A stretch of 64,000 bases of DNA from Tessaracoccus caeni (GCF_029211185.1 NZ_JARGDO010000019.1:26847-90846), one strand, 5' to 3'. Shown: positions 42,578 to 51,726, numbered from the stretch's first letter. The notes: a model not told the origin generated them from the letters alone. Numbers and translations are program-made.

Positions 42578-45500
42578 GTGACGATCTCGATCAGGGTCAT
42601 GACCGCTGGGGACGGGTACCGGTACCTGCTGAACGCAGTTGTCGCTGGCGACGGGGATCGCGATGCGTCGTCAGCGCTGACAAGGTACTACCTTGAAGCA
42701 GGAACGCCTCCCGGCATCTGGCTCGGGGCCGGCCTCCCAGGACTCGCCGGAGAGATCGCCGTCGGTGCCTCGGTGAGCGAGGAGCAGTTACGGCGCCTCA
42801 TGGGGCACGGGCAGGATCCGAACAGCGGCGAGCAACTGGGGCGTCCGTACCGAAAGTTTGCCACCGCGGGCGAGCGGACGCAGCGCCGCCTCGATCAGCT
42901 CCCGAAGTCCCTTACCGCAGGTGAGCGTACCGCGCAGCAAGCGCTGATCGAGGCGGAGGAAGCACAGAAGCCAACGAATGCGCCGGTCGCAGGGTTCGAT
43001 CTCACGTTCTCGGTCCCGAAGTCCGTCTCGACCCTCTGGGCAGTTGCCGACGGCGGCACGCAAGCACTCATTGCCCAAGCTCACCACGCAGCGATCCGAG
43101 ACATGATCGCCCTACTCGAGCGCGACGTCGCGATGACCAGGGTCGGCGCGAAAGGGGCGCGTGGCGCCGTCGCGCAAGTCGACGTGCGGGGTGTGATTGC
43201 GACTGCCTACGATCATTACGATTCTCGGGCCGCGGATCCACAACTCCACACGCACATTGTCGTCGCCAACCGCGTGCAAGCAGCTCATGACGGGAAGTGG
43301 CGCACGCTCGATTCTCGCGCTATCCACGCCGCCGTCACCGGCCTATCGGAGCATTACAACGCGGTCCTCTCGGACCATCTCACTCAGATCCTCGGCGTCG
43401 GGTGGGAAGCCCGTGAGCGCGGTGCGGGGCGCTCCACGGCGTGGGAGATCGTTGGCGTGCCGCAGGAGCTGATGGACGAGTTCTCTTCCCGTACTCGCGA
43501 TATCGAGCAGGTCAAAGACCGGCTGGTCGACGACTACGTCTCGAAGCACGGGAGGCAGCCGTCCCCGAAGCTGGTGTGGCAGTTCCGGCAGCAGGCCACG
43601 CTCGAGACTCGGCCCCCGAAGCAGCAGCACTCTCTCAGCGATCTCACCTCCCAGTGGCGAGAACGCGCGACCGCGTTGCTGGGTGAGGACGCGCCAACCT
43701 GGGCGTCGGCACTGCTCGCCGGTAGTGAGCACGAACCGTTGCTGCGGGCAGACGATATCCCGTTGGAGGATCTCGAGGAGGTCGCCGAGGTCGTGGTGCA
43801 GCAGGTCGGTGACCGGCGAGCGACGTGGAAACGGTGGAACCTCCACGCGGAGGCCGTGCGACAGACGATGGCTCTCCGCTTCGCGTCCGCGAACGACCGG
43901 GACGTCATCACCCAGCAGATCGTCGATGCCGCAGAACGGGTCTCGCTGCGCCTCACTCCGCCCGAGCTCGCGAAGAGCCCCTCGCTGTTTCGTCGCGCGG
44001 ACGGGTCGAGCGTGTTCCGACCCAAAGCCGGAACGGTGTTCTCCTCCGAGCAGGTGCTCGCGGCAGAAGACCGACTCCTTGGCGCGTCGAATGATCGGTC
44101 GGCGCCGACCGTACCGCTGGCATGGATCGAGGACGCTGCCAGAACGAAGAACCGCGACGGGCACACCCTGTCGGTGGACCAGGAGCAGGCGATCGCGAAG
44201 ATCGGCGTCTCCGGCCGCGTCCTCGACGTACTCGTCGGCCCCGCAGGGACTGGGAAGACCACAACGATGCGTGCCCTGCGCCGAGCCTGGGAGCGACGCT
44301 ACGGGCCAGGCTCGGTGACCGGGCTCGCGCCCTCGGCCGCTGCCGCCGACGTCCTCGCCGGGGATCTGGAGATCGGGACGGAGAACACGGCGAAGTGGCT
44401 GCATGAGCATCGCCTCGGGAAATGGAACCTCACGCGCGGACAGCTCGTCATCATCGACGAAGCCTCCTTGGGTGGCACGTTCGCGCTCGATGCCATCACC
44501 AGTCACGCCCAGCAGGTCGGCGCGAAAGTGCTGCTCGTGGGCGATTGGGCGCAACTCGCAGCGGTGGACGCGGGCGGCGCGTTCGGGATGCTCGTGCGTG
44601 ACCGCGGCGACGCCCCGGAACTGGTCGATGTGCGTCGCTTCCGAAACGACTGGGAGAAGCAGGCGTCCCTGCAGTTGCGGATCGGCGACACCGACGTCAT
44701 CGATACCTACATTGCGCACCAGCGCGTCACGCCGGGCGGATATGACGAGATTCTCGAAGCCGCCTACCAAGCCTGGCGCACAGACCTCGCAGCGGGAAAG
44801 AGCACGGTGCTGATCGCGGAAACCCTCGACACGGTCTCTGCGCTCAACACCCGCGCCCGCACCGACCGAATCCTCCAGGGCGACGTCGCTGTGGACGGCG
44901 TCAAACTCCATGACGGCAACGAAGTTTCCCGCGGAGATCTCATCATCACCCGCGAGAACAATCGGCGCCTCTCGCTCGGGCGAAGCTGGGTGAAAAACGG
45001 CGACCGCTGGCACGTCGCCCATGCGAACGACGACGGATCCCTCACCGTGCGGCGGGCAGGATCGAAGCGGCGCACCACGATCACGCTGCCCGTGAGCTAC
45101 GTCGCCGAGCACGTCGACCTCGGCTACGCCGTCACCGCGCACCGTGCCCAAGGGGCCACCGTCGACACCGCACACGCGGTCGTCCACTCACCGGAAGTGA
45201 CCCGAGAATCCCTCTACGTCGCGATGACCCGCGGCCGCGAATCCAACCGCGTCTACGTCGCCACCGACGAGCATCACCTCGAGGAGCATCAGCACCGTGA
45301 GGACCTGCAGAACACCGCCCGGAGCATCCTCTACGGGATCCTGCAGCACCCTGGCGCAGAGCTCTCCGCACACGACACGATCACCGTGGAGCAGGACTTC
45401 TGGGGCTCACTCGAGCAACTCGCGGCCGAGTACGACACCATCGCACAAGTCGCCGGACAGGAACGCTGGATCGCCCTCCTGCACGCCGGAGGCCTCACGG

Positions 45501-46093
45501 CGGAGACGATCGACGAGCTCGTCGAGACAGACGCCTTCGGGATCCTCACCACCGAGCTGCGCAGGCTCGAAGCCGACGGGCACGACATCGACAGTCTTCT
45601 CCCGCGCATCATCCAGGTTGGAGGACTGGACGAGGTGCAGGATCTCGGGTCGCTGCTGCGTTACAGGCTCCAGCGCATCACGGCGGCCTACCAGCCTGCT
45701 CCGCAGCGGACCGCCAGGATGATCGCCGGCCTGGTCCCGCGCGCGACCGGGATCACCGATCCCGCGATGAGGCAAGCCCTCGACGAGCGGGAGCAGCTCA
45801 TGGAGCAGCGCATCGATGCCCTGGTCGAGAAGCTCCTCAAGCAGCCAGAGCCCTGGTTGACGGGACTCGACGAGACCGCTCCCGCAGAGGGTGAGGCTGC
45901 GGCACGGGCGGTCATTGCGTACCGCGACCGGTGGGGCGTCACCTCGAGCAGCCCACTCGGAGCGGTGCCCGGCGACGATGCTCAGCGCGTCGACTACGAA
46001 CGCGCCCAGGGCGTGCTCGTGAGCCTTCAGCAGACCGAGCACTCCCCGGAGGAAGTGCGGTCCAGACGGAGTCAGAGGCGGTCGATTTCCTGA
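42578..46093 (+). CDS. MobF-family relaxase-helicase (TraA/TrwC-like)
   Basis: A 1171-residue conjugation protein starting at GTG. The relaxase domain has the tyrosine pair Tyr37-Tyr38 (TRYYLEAG) and the three-histidine metal site His213, His224, His226 (DPQLHTHIVV). A RecD-like helicase follows, with Walker A VGPAGTGKTT (about 553-562), VIIDEAS Walker B near 624, and the late TAHRAQGATVDTAHAVV motif. It nicks one strand at oriT and unwinds it for transfer. No coupling protein or type IV secretion gene is in the window, so the element may need a helper. The region before it, 42484-42577, could hold oriT. Confidence 0.92.
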   Translation: MTISIRVMTAGDGYRYLLNAVVAGDGDRDASSALTRYYLEAGTPPGIWLGAGLPGLAGEIAVGASVSEEQLRRLMGHGQDPNSGEQLGRPYRKFATAGERTQRRLDQLPKSLTAGERTAQQALIEAEEAQKPTNAPVAGFDLTFSVPKSVSTLWAVADGGTQALIAQAHHAAIRDMIALLERDVAMTRVGAKGARGAVAQVDVRGVIATAYDHYDSRAADPQLHTHIVVANRVQAAHDGKWRTLDSRAIHAAVTGLSEHYNAVLSDHLTQILGVGWEARERGAGRSTAWEIVGVPQELMDEFSSRTRDIEQVKDRLVDDYVSKHGRQPSPKLVWQFRQQATLETRPPKQQHSLSDLTSQWRERATALLGEDAPTWASALLAGSEHEPLLRADDIPLEDLEEVAEVVVQQVGDRRATWKRWNLHAEAVRQTMALRFASANDRDVITQQIVDAAERVSLRLTPPELAKSPSLFRRADGSSVFRPKAGTVFSSEQVLAAEDRLLGASNDRSAPTVPLAWIEDAARTKNRDGHTLSVDQEQAIAKIGVSGRVLDVLVGPAGTGKTTTMRALRRAWERRYGPGSVTGLAPSAAAADVLAGDLEIGTENTAKWLHEHRLGKWNLTRGQLVIIDEASLGGTFALDAITSHAQQVGAKVLLVGDWAQLAAVDAGGAFGMLVRDRGDAPELVDVRRFRNDWEKQASLQLRIGDTDVIDTYIAHQRVTPGGYDEILEAAYQAWRTDLAAGKSTVLIAETLDTVSALNTRARTDRILQGDVAVDGVKLHDGNEVSRGDLIITRENNRRLSLGRSWVKNGDRWHVAHANDDGSLTVRRAGSKRRTTITLPVSYVAEHVDLGYAVTAHRAQGATVDTAHAVVHSPEVTRESLYVAMTRGRESNRVYVATDEHHLEEHQHREDLQNTARSILYGILQHPGAELSAHDTITVEQDFWGSLEQLAAEYDTIAQVAGQERWIALLHAGGLTAETIDELVETDAFGILTTELRRLEADGHDIDSLLPRIIQVGGLDEVQDLGSLLRYRLQRITAAYQPAPQRTARMIAGLVPRATGITDPAMRQALDEREQLMEQRIDALVEKLLKQPEPWLTGLDETAPAEGEAAARAVIAYRDRWGVTSSSPLGAVPGDDAQRVDYERAQGVLVSLQQTEHSPEEVRSRRSQRRSIS

Positions 46094-46118
46094 TGTATGC
46101 GGCCGATATTCTTAGTGC

Positions 46119-47066
46119 ATGACGCCAACGAACCGCGCGCGGATCTCTCGCCAGACGCGCTCAAACGTGTTCGATTGGCTCTCGCTTTCCGAGTACGACT
46201 GGTCGGGGCGGCTGCAGCATCCGCAGTTCCTCGCCCGGCTCTACGACTTGGAGGAGCTGCCGAGCAGAGACCACAGGTACCGCACTGCCAGCGGCGACAT
46301 CTACCAGCACATGGTGAACAACTGGGACTGGGAGGATGACTGGGTCTTCAACGACGACCGTTTCCAGCTTCGTAACGGCAGCGACGAGACGTTCCTCAAC
46401 TTCTTAGCCGAGACAGTCCATCCCATTGTCCGCGACGATCCAGACGCCGCTGCCGCGATGGTCGCTGCCTACAATGACACCCTCCGCCGAGATGGGTATG
46501 AGCTCATCGAGACAGACCGTTTCGGAGATCGCATCATCTATGGCTGGCGTCAGATTTCCGCGTATTACGCCCCAACCGAGCTAACGCTCGCCAAGACGCC
46601 CGACCTCACCGAGAACTCTGTGCTGCGCCGTCACCTCGATCTAATCAACCGCGACCTCAGCTCAGATCCCGCTGCGGCGATCTCCTCCTGCAAGAACCTC
46701 CTCGAGAGCCAGTGCAAGATCGTGCTCACGGATCTGGATATCGAGTTCTCCGAACGAGACGAGCTCCCGGCTCTTTTCGCAAGCACCGCATCGGCACTCG
46801 CGATCAATGCCGACGCGGTAGACGGCAGCAAGCGCGGCAGCGACGCCCTCCGCAAAGCGATGCGCGCCCTCTCCACTCTCGTGCAGTCCGTCGCGGAGGC
46901 ACGCAACTCAATCGGCGACGGGCATGGCTCCGTCAACGAGAGCCCCGCGACTCCACGACATGCACGCCTCGTGTTCAACTCGACTGTTGCAGTCGCGCAG
47001 TTCATCGCCGACACCTGGCACGAAACCTCCCATGAGCAAAAGGCTGCGCTGGGCTCCTCCTTCTGA
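46119..47066 (+). CDS. Abortive-infection protein with AbiJ-like N-terminus and Abi_C domain
   Basis: A 315-residue protein. The N-terminal half (SNVFDWLSLSEYDWSGRLQHPQFLARLYDLEELPSRDHRY...) matches the AbiJ-type N-terminal domain by pattern. The C-terminal half from about residue 185 (DPAAAISSCKNLLESQCK, then SEARNSIGDGHG) fits the Abi_C domain. This pairing is found in phage-defence genes. It starts 25 bp after the relaxase stop, so the mobile element likely carried it as cargo. Mechanism and trigger are unknown. Confidence 0.75.
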   Translation: MTPTNRARISRQTRSNVFDWLSLSEYDWSGRLQHPQFLARLYDLEELPSRDHRYRTASGDIYQHMVNNWDWEDDWVFNDDRFQLRNGSDETFLNFLAETVHPIVRDDPDAAAAMVAAYNDTLRRDGYELIETDRFGDRIIYGWRQISAYYAPTELTLAKTPDLTENSVLRRHLDLINRDLSSDPAAAISSCKNLLESQCKIVLTDLDIEFSERDELPALFASTASALAINADAVDGSKRGSDALRKAMRALSTLVQSVAEARNSIGDGHGSVNESPATPRHARLVFNSTVAVAQFIADTWHETSHEQKAALGSSF

Positions 47067-47587
47067 CGCTTCTCCACTCCAATCCGCAAGCGGAACTCCA
47101 CCGCTCTTCCGCACTCCAACCGAGCAGCGTAGACTGCGAAATGGCAGGACAGACCACGCGCGAAGCCTGACGTCGGGCGGAGCAGACCGCCCCAAGAAGC
47201 CTCGGGGCACTCACCACACAGGACCAGCCACATCGAAGTGCTCCCGTGTGAAAAGTGAGGCCATCATGAATCTCATGCAGCGTCTGTGGAACGCCAGCGT
47301 CCGCACCCGCATCTTCCTGCGCCGCCGCAGCCGTACTTGTCATGCTGACACCTATCGAGGACAGCAGACACTGACCCAGTGCGCTCCGGTGGCCACCACT
47401 TCGTGCCACCGGAGCGCGCTGACCGCGGCGGCATGCCCGGGCGCATGTCGTGCCCTGGGTTCGGTTCCGTGGTGAGGACGAGCCGCGGGCGCGGGCATCT
47501 GTTGCTGGACATCCAGCAGGCCGACGGCCAGACCATCCTGGTGTAACTGAACGCGAGCATGGCTGGGCAGATCGTGGTGGTCGCCGG
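47067..47587. other. Intergenic stretch with a strong hairpin
   Basis: About 520 bp with no gene I can support. It holds a perfect 13-base inverted repeat (47381-47393 with 47405-47417) that could terminate the Abi transcript. A 34-codon frame near 47444-47548 (ending HLLLDIQQADGQTILV) may be a fragment of an unknown gene. Confidence 0.5.
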
Positions 47588-49108
47588 CTATCGCTGGTCG
47601 CCCGCGTGGCGGGCCGCATATCGGGCCCACGGTTCTGCGGACTTTTCGGCGTGGAGGAAGGCGACGTGGTGGCTGTAGCCGAGTGCGTCGGCGACTAGCG
47701 ACGGTGGGCATTGGAGGACGAGCTCGCCGAGGGCGCTGTTGCGGGCGCCGAGGAGGTTCACGCCGAGGGCTCGCAGTCTGTCCATCACGGTGTTGGGGTG
47801 GAGGTGTCGTCCGGCGAGGATGCTTGGGAACATCCAGGGGCTGTCCGTCCCTGCCGCTGTCCGGAGGTTGGGCCGAGCATCGCGGTGCTGGCGGATCATG
47901 TTGGCGAACGGCTCAGGCACGTCCACTGGATGGCGGCCGAGCTGGATTCTCATGCCGTGAGGGCTCTCGGCGATGGCCTCGGTCGTCAGAGTGACGACTT
48001 TGACCAGTGGTTGCGCGTAGAGGAGCAGGAGCATGCCGGCGACGCGGTAGGGGAGTGACTCGCTGGTCCCGGTGAGCAATTCGCGGATCCAGGCAAGTCT
48101 CTGCTCCTGGCTCAGGGACGGGCTCGATCGGGGAGTGCGATGCGCGACCGTGACACCGGTGTTCAAGCGGGACTTCTTGGCGAGCTGGAAGAAGTTCCTG
48201 ATCATGGTGCGAGTGGTCGGTCCGCCTGCCAGCCACTCGTCGGCGTCTTGCTGGGTGCAGGTCGCGGCGGTGCGGTGGTGTGTCTGGTGCAGCCAGGTCA
48301 GGAACTTGACTGTCTCGGTGATCTCTTGCTTCGCTGAGTGCACCGGGCCGCGCGTGTTGGCGCCTGCTTCGGATTTGGCGCGGATGTTGCGTAGGTGGTG
48401 CCAGGTCGCGAAGTGCTGGACGGGCTGACGGACCTCGGCGGGGAGCCCTTCTAACTTGACGGCGATCCACTCCTCGAATCGGTGCAGGTAGGCATCGCGG
48501 TAGGGGAGTAGGCCGTGATGTTGCAGGAGTGCTCGGATGTGTTCGGTCGGCTTGCCGGGAACGGCGTCGAGGCCTTCGTGGGAGATCGGGATCGTGCCGT
48601 CGCCAAGGCCACGCAGGAGCGTCTGGACCTTGGGGGATCGCTTCCAGACGAGGATCGACTCGGGTCGCTCGGATGCGCATAGCGCGTCGACCAGACCGCG
48701 CAGAGCGGGGTGTTCCGGCTCGCCGCCGAGGACCTGGTGGAGGTCGGCGCGAAGCGCACATCGGGCGCAGAGCCGCCCTCGGTGATGCCCGGCTTCGGTG
48801 TCGCAGCTGTCGCAATGGAAGTCGTGGGGGATCTCCGCGCAGGTCGCGCAGATCGGACCGCCGCCGGCGCTTGCGGGTCCTGGTAGCAGGCGGTCTTGGA
48901 GGCACTCCGGGCAGACGCCTCGGGTGTGGACGGCGTTGTAGTAGCAGATGTTGCAGAGCCGGCCCTCCGGCCATGTGACGGCGACCCGCGGGATCTTGCG
49001 GCCGCAGCGTGCGCACGGGTTCCCGGTCGTCGAGGTGATGCGTGGACGACCCTGGATGGTGGAGCGGGGGGACAGGCCTGCTGGTCCTCGACTCGCCACG
49101 GCAGCCAT
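47588..49108 (-). CDS. Zinc-ribbon protein with degenerate tyrosine-recombinase C-terminus
   Basis: A 506-residue protein, third gene of an operon. The first 140 residues carry repeated Cys pairs (CARCGRK, CNICYYN, CPEC, CATCAEI, CDSCDTEAGHHRGRLCARC), probably several zinc ribbons. From about 190 an all-helical SAM-like region and a recombinase-like core follow; GARNSALGELVLQCPPS and VADALGYSHHVAFLHAEKS resemble the HxxR and GH boxes, but a clear nucleophilic Tyr is not evident. ATG 49108 is 2 bp after the XRE stop, while a longer frame to 49915 is a shadow. It probably binds DNA and assists the recombinase. Confidence 0.65.
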   Translation of the reverse strand: MAAVASRGPAGLSPRSTIQGRPRITSTTGNPCARCGRKIPRVAVTWPEGRLCNICYYNAVHTRGVCPECLQDRLLPGPASAGGGPICATCAEIPHDFHCDSCDTEAGHHRGRLCARCALRADLHQVLGGEPEHPALRGLVDALCASERPESILVWKRSPKVQTLLRGLGDGTIPISHEGLDAVPGKPTEHIRALLQHHGLLPYRDAYLHRFEEWIAVKLEGLPAEVRQPVQHFATWHHLRNIRAKSEAGANTRGPVHSAKQEITETVKFLTWLHQTHHRTAATCTQQDADEWLAGGPTTRTMIRNFFQLAKKSRLNTGVTVAHRTPRSSPSLSQEQRLAWIRELLTGTSESLPYRVAGMLLLLYAQPLVKVVTLTTEAIAESPHGMRIQLGRHPVDVPEPFANMIRQHRDARPNLRTAAGTDSPWMFPSILAGRHLHPNTVMDRLRALGVNLLGARNSALGELVLQCPPSLVADALGYSHHVAFLHAEKSAEPWARYAARHAGDQR

Positions 49109-49110
49109 CC

Positions 49111-49443
49111 CTACTCGTCGAGAATGTTCGCGCGCCGGGGTCGAACTGATCGGTCGAGGCTGACGACGTTGGAGCCGGGCTCGGTCGCGGTCTTCCGGCG
49201 CCGGACGTCCGCGGCGGTTGTCGTGACCAGATCGGCTGGTGTGCACTCGAAGATGTCGCAGAGTGCGGCGATAACTTGGAGCGAGACGCGCTCCGGCCGC
49301 TGATTGACGAGGCGGTAGACCTGCGGTCGGGAGAGCGTGATGTCCCGTTCGCCGAGCAGCGGGATGAGATCGGTCGTGTTGTGCAGACCTCTGGCCGCCA
49401 TCAGCTCGGCCAGGCGCCACTGGTAGTCGACCTTGCGTTTCAT
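49111..49443 (-). CDS. XRE-family HTH regulator
   Basis: A 110-residue protein. The HTH is near residues 20-70 (NTTDLIPLLGERDITLSRPQVYRLVNQRPERVSLQVIAALCDIFECTPADLV). Its ATG overlaps the stop of the tyrosine recombinase (ATGA, 49440-49443), and its stop is 2 bp from the next start, so all three are coupled. It probably regulates or directs the recombinase. Confidence 0.88.
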   Translation of the reverse strand: MKRKVDYQWRLAELMAARGLHNTTDLIPLLGERDITLSRPQVYRLVNQRPERVSLQVIAALCDIFECTPADLVTTTAADVRRRKTATEPGSNVVSLDRSVRPRRANILDE

Positions 49444-50546
49444 GGTGTTCCATCCTTCGTGGTGCGGGCCAGGGCCTCGTTGACGGTCCTGTCGAGAGCG
49501 CTGCGGAGCGTGCTGCGCCGGAACTCGTCGCCGACGAACTGGTAGATGCCGGTCGTCGAGGCGTACTCGTGCCCCATCTGGTCCTGGACGAACCGTGGGT
49601 CCCAGCCAGCCTCCAACAGATGCGTAGCGTAGGAGCGTCGGAACGAGTGCAGATCGAGCCCGTCCGAAAGTCCGAGCTCGTCGCAGTAGCGGCGTAGCCG
49701 GCGCAGCAGCGCCGGTTCTCCGACCAGGCCGCCGCGTTCGCTGGGGAACAGGTCGAGTGTGTCGGGCTCACCGCGACCGTTGGCGAGCCAGTCCTCGAGG
49801 ATCGGAGGCGTCCATCGCCAGACGGTGAGCACGCTGCGGGGTTTGTAGGGCGAGGAGCGCTTTGACTTGCCGTAGCGGACCTTGCAGACGCCGAACCGGC
49901 CGAACTCGCGCGCATGCGGGTTGCGGGCGAAGTCGACGAGCTGCAGGTGTCGCAACTCGTTGAAGCGGAGGCCGTAGGCGTAGGCGATCTTCATCATGAC
50001 CGCATCGCGATAGGCCGCCTGCCAGCCCTTGCGTCCCGACCGCCCCATGCGTTCGACCTCATCGTCGGCGTAGACGAAGAGTCGATCGAGCTCGGACCGC
50101 GTGTAGGGACGCTTCGTGGGTCCGCCGTCGTACTCCTGGACGTGCGGTGCGGAGTTCCAGTCGAAGAAGACCTGCGCCGGGTGGGTGCCGAAGTACTGCT
50201 CGCAGACCCGGTCCCATCCGTAGTCGGGGTTGCTGACGTAGCTCGTGAACGCCCGAAGCGCAGAGTGGTAGCTGCGCAGCGTGGAGCGAGAGACGTGTCG
50301 GACGGTGCGCAGGTCGGCCGAGAACTCCTCGACCATCGCCGGCGTCCAGTTCCACGGATCCTCGTTCATGTGCTCAACGAACCGGCGCACACAGCGCAGC
50401 CGCTGCTCGATCGTCGCGAACTGCAGGTTCCTGGAGAGCTGCTGGTTGCGCCAGCCGTCCAGCATGAGCTGGAGCACCTGCTCCTCGGGCCGAAGGACCG
50501 GCAGCGAGGGCACCACCGAGACCCGACCCACACCGTCGACGTGCAT
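49440..50546 (-). CDS. Tyrosine site-specific recombinase
   Basis: A 368-residue recombinase with a SAM-like core-binding domain (about 20-125) and a catalytic domain. The active-site set is complete: Arg194 (GLRFNELRHL), Lys227/229, His300 and Arg303 (HSFRRSY), His326 (MGHEYAS) and Tyr335 (TTGIYQF). It leads a three-gene operon with an XRE protein and a zinc-ribbon protein, and repeats lie at its start. It could mobilise its own element or the island. Confidence 0.92.
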   Translation of the reverse strand: MHVDGVGRVSVVPSLPVLRPEEQVLQLMLDGWRNQQLSRNLQFATIEQRLRCVRRFVEHMNEDPWNWTPAMVEEFSADLRTVRHVSRSTLRSYHSALRAFTSYVSNPDYGWDRVCEQYFGTHPAQVFFDWNSAPHVQEYDGGPTKRPYTRSELDRLFVYADDEVERMGRSGRKGWQAAYRDAVMMKIAYAYGLRFNELRHLQLVDFARNPHAREFGRFGVCKVRYGKSKRSSPYKPRSVLTVWRWTPPILEDWLANGRGEPDTLDLFPSERGGLVGEPALLRRLRRYCDELGLSDGLDLHSFRRSYATHLLEAGWDPRFVQDQMGHEYASTTGIYQFVGDEFRRSTLRSALDRTVNEALARTTKDGTP

Positions 50547-50598
50547 CCGACACCTCGTTCCGCGGTTGCATCCAATGAGTCAATGATGCATCCGATGA
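50542..50598. repeat. Three TGCATCC repeats at the recombinase start
   Basis: TGCATCCGA (50542-50550), TGCATCCAATGA (50567-50578) and TGCATCCGATGA (50587-50598) are direct repeats 25 and 20 bp apart. The first overlaps the recombinase start codon. They could be arm sites for the recombinase or operators for the XRE protein. Confidence 0.6.
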
Positions 50599-50630
50599 GA
50601 CGCCAAGGGTATACGTGCTGGTCAACGGCG

Positions 50631-50638
50631 TGTCTGCG
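50631..50638. repeat. Left 8-bp target duplication of the composite transposon
   Basis: TGTCTGCG immediately left of the first IS6100 is repeated exactly at 55638-55645, right of the second copy. IS6100 makes 8-bp duplications. Confidence 0.9.
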
Positions 50639-51518
50639 GGCTCTGTTGCAAAGATTGGCGGCAGTCAGAGGTAGGCTGTCGCTCTGCGCCGATCAGGCGG
50701 CTGCTGCGAAATGGTGGTTGAGCATGCCCATGGCCTCCGTCAGCGCCGAGGGCCCAATGCCAAAAGCTCTCTCCACAAGGCGCACCTCGCCCCTGATGCC
50801 GGGCTGCAGGCACCAGGGGCGAGCCTGTCCTTTGCGCAGGGCTCGCATGACTTCGAATCCCTTGATCGTGGCATAGGCCGTGGGGATCGATTTGAAACCG
50901 CGCACCGGCTTGATCAGTATCTTGAGCTTTCCGTGATCGGCCTCGATCACGTTATTGAGATACTTCACCTGCCGGTGGGCCGTCTCCCGGTCCAGCTTTC
51001 CTTCGCGCTTCAATTCGGTGATCGCTGCACCATAGCTCGGCGCTTTGTCGGTATTGAGCGTGGCAGGCTTTTCCCAGTGCTTCAGGCCTCGCAGGGCCTT
51101 GCCCAGGAACCGCTTCGCTGCCTTGGCGCTGCGGGTCGGCGACAGGTAGAAATCGATCGTGTCGCCCCGCTTGTCGACTGCCCGGTACAGGTAGGTCCAC
51201 TTGCCCCGCACCTTGACGTAGGTTTCATCCAGGCGCCAGCTCGGATCAAAGCCACGCCGCCAGAACCAGCGCAGCCGCTTCTCCATCTCCGGGGCGTAGC
51301 ACTGGACCCAGCGATAGATCGTCGTATGGTCGACCGAAATGCCGCGTTCCGCCAGCATTTCCTCAAGGTCGCGATAGCTGATCGGATAGCGACAATACCA
51401 GCGCACCGCCCACAGGATCACATCACCCTGGAAATGGCGCCACTTGAAATCCGTCATCGTTCCGTCCGTCCAATCTCCGCCAAGCATGCTCAAGCTTCAC
51501 GATTTTTGCAACAGAGCC
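50639..51518 (-). mobile_element. IS6100: IS6100, left copy (IS6 family)
   Basis: 880 bp with inverted ends GGCTCTGTTGCAAA at 50639 and the complement ending at 51518. The element is complete and identical in length to the right copy. Its last 101 bp are repeated directly after it (51519-51619). Confidence 0.97.
50693..51487 (-). CDS. tnp: IS6100 transposase (left copy)
   Basis: A 264-residue IS6-family DDE transposase; the catalytic triad Asp87 (RLDETY), Asp147 (LNTDKAPS) and Glu182 (NVIEADHG) is intact. An N-terminal HTH precedes it ([22 protein letters not shown]). The published start varies between several Met codons; I use 51487. It acts by a cointegrate mechanism on the ends at 50639 and 51518. 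Confidence 0.95.
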   Translation of the reverse strand: MLGGDWTDGTMTDFKWRHFQGDVILWAVRWYCRYPISYRDLEEMLAERGISVDHTTIYRWVQCYAPEMEKRLRWFWRRGFDPSWRLDETYVKVRGKWTYLYRAVDKRGDTIDFYLSPTRSAKAAKRFLGKALRGLKHWEKPATLNTDKAPSYGAAITELKREGKLDRETAHRQVKYLNNVIEADHGKLKILIKPVRGFKSIPTAYATIKGFEVMRALRKGQARPWCLQPGIRGEVRLVERAFGIGPSALTEAMGMLNHHFAAAA

Positions 51519-51619
51519 TCACATCACCCTGGAAATGGCGCCACTTGAAATCCGTCATCGTTCCGTCCGTCCAATCTCCGCCAAGCATGCTCAAGCTTCA
51601 CGATTTTTGCAACAGAGCC
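51519..51619 (-). mobile_element. IS6100: Partial IS6100 end (101 bp)
   Basis: These 101 bases repeat 51418-51518, the transposase-start end of IS6100, in the same orientation, down to the terminal GCC. It is the surviving stub of an older copy that abutted the integron 3' segment, with the complete copy now joined to it. Confidence 0.9.
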
Positions 51620-51726
51620 ATATCGACAACCTCTCGCGCAACCAAGACATCGCGGTCGGACTGCAAGTGATCTTGAAGCCACGGGCCCGTCCCACCCCGA
51701 CATGGACCTCGATGCCCGAACGGACG

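Noticed and set aside
43343..45187. 614-codon minus-strand frame within the relaxase
   Set aside because: It is the mirror of a high-GC coding region; the plus-strand frame has all relaxase and helicase motifs.
42578..46093. Full conjugative element
   Set aside because: Only the relaxase is present. No coupling ATPase, secretion genes or replication gene is seen, so at most a mobilisable or decayed element is supported.
49109..49915. Extension of the zinc-ribbon protein to a 775-residue frame
   Set aside because: The first 269 residues are read through the XRE and recombinase genes in another frame and have shadow-like composition; ATG 49108 fits the operon.
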